Positions 5,119 to 5,160 of a DNA stretch of 5,160 nt are shown piece by piece; position 1 is the first letter of the stretch, and each line of letters starts with the position of its first letter. The stretch spans positions 1 through 5,160 of the forward strand of contig CAMEOC010000105.1 in the NCBI GenBank assembly GCA_945929285.1, given 5' to 3'. Source of the DNA: an uncultured Mucispirillum sp. GTDB lineage: Bacteria > Chrysiogenota > Deferribacteres > Deferribacterales > Mucispirillaceae. The position numbers were made by a program, and so were the translations under genes. A model generated the notes under the pieces. It saw only the letters and a list, made by a program, of their open reading frames with translations, searched no databases and was not told the origin of the DNA.

Positions 5119-5160
5119 AAAACGATTGCAACATTTTAAGCAGTCGTCTAAATTCTCATA

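Noticed and set aside
5140..5152. AGACGACT upstream of metF resembling a MetJ box (AGACGTCT).
   Set aside because: Only one imperfect 8-mer; MetJ sites are tandem, and MetJ is largely confined to gammaproteobacteria.

Overview
The window is AT-rich (roughly one third G+C by eye). It reads as chromosomal DNA of a Gram-negative bacterium: a secreted beta-barrel protein ending in Phe implies an outer membrane, and Shine-Dalgarno sites (AGGTG, AGAGGA, GGAG) precede the genes. A low-GC host-associated Gram-negative such as a Mucispirillum-like member of Deferribacterota would fit, but that is a guess from composition and gene type, not something the sequence proves.

Layout. Positions 1-483 (minus) hold the N-terminal half of an EamA/DMT-family membrane transporter that runs off the left edge. 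A 671-bp divergent intergenic region (484-1154) follows. Next comes a tightly spaced plus-strand run: purF (1155-2540), a small outer-membrane beta-barrel protein (2550-3203) and a six-helix HdeD/DUF308-like membrane protein (3211-3735), with gaps of 9 and 7 bp and a stem-loop terminator candidate after the last gene. A 429-bp convergent intergenic region (3736-4164) separates this run from metF on the minus strand (4165-5016). The last 144 bp (5017-5160) hold the metF leader and a possible promoter.

Functions. PurF commits PRPP to purine synthesis and MetF makes 5-methyl-tetrahydrofolate for methionine; both are housekeeping enzymes with intact catalytic motifs. Nothing visible links them functionally to the two envelope genes behind purF, although the spacing suggests one transcript.

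The unusual content is in the two long intergenic regions. Both are built from the same short modules in different order and orientation: (i) a 140-168 bp element with imperfect terminal inverted repeats (AGATC..TTCGC..CTCA..GACA type) around a core that is 49/50 identical between the copies; (ii) an A/T-armed hairpin of about 28 bp; (iii) a more GC-rich stretch of about 50 bp; (iv) a small stem-loop with CCTTT/AAAGG arms. One hairpin pair shows a compensatory base change, and one region carries a 112-bp tandem duplication. This looks like a mosaic, MITE-like or BIME-like intergenic repeat family. It is the best candidate here for something undescribed; no new protein system is visible.
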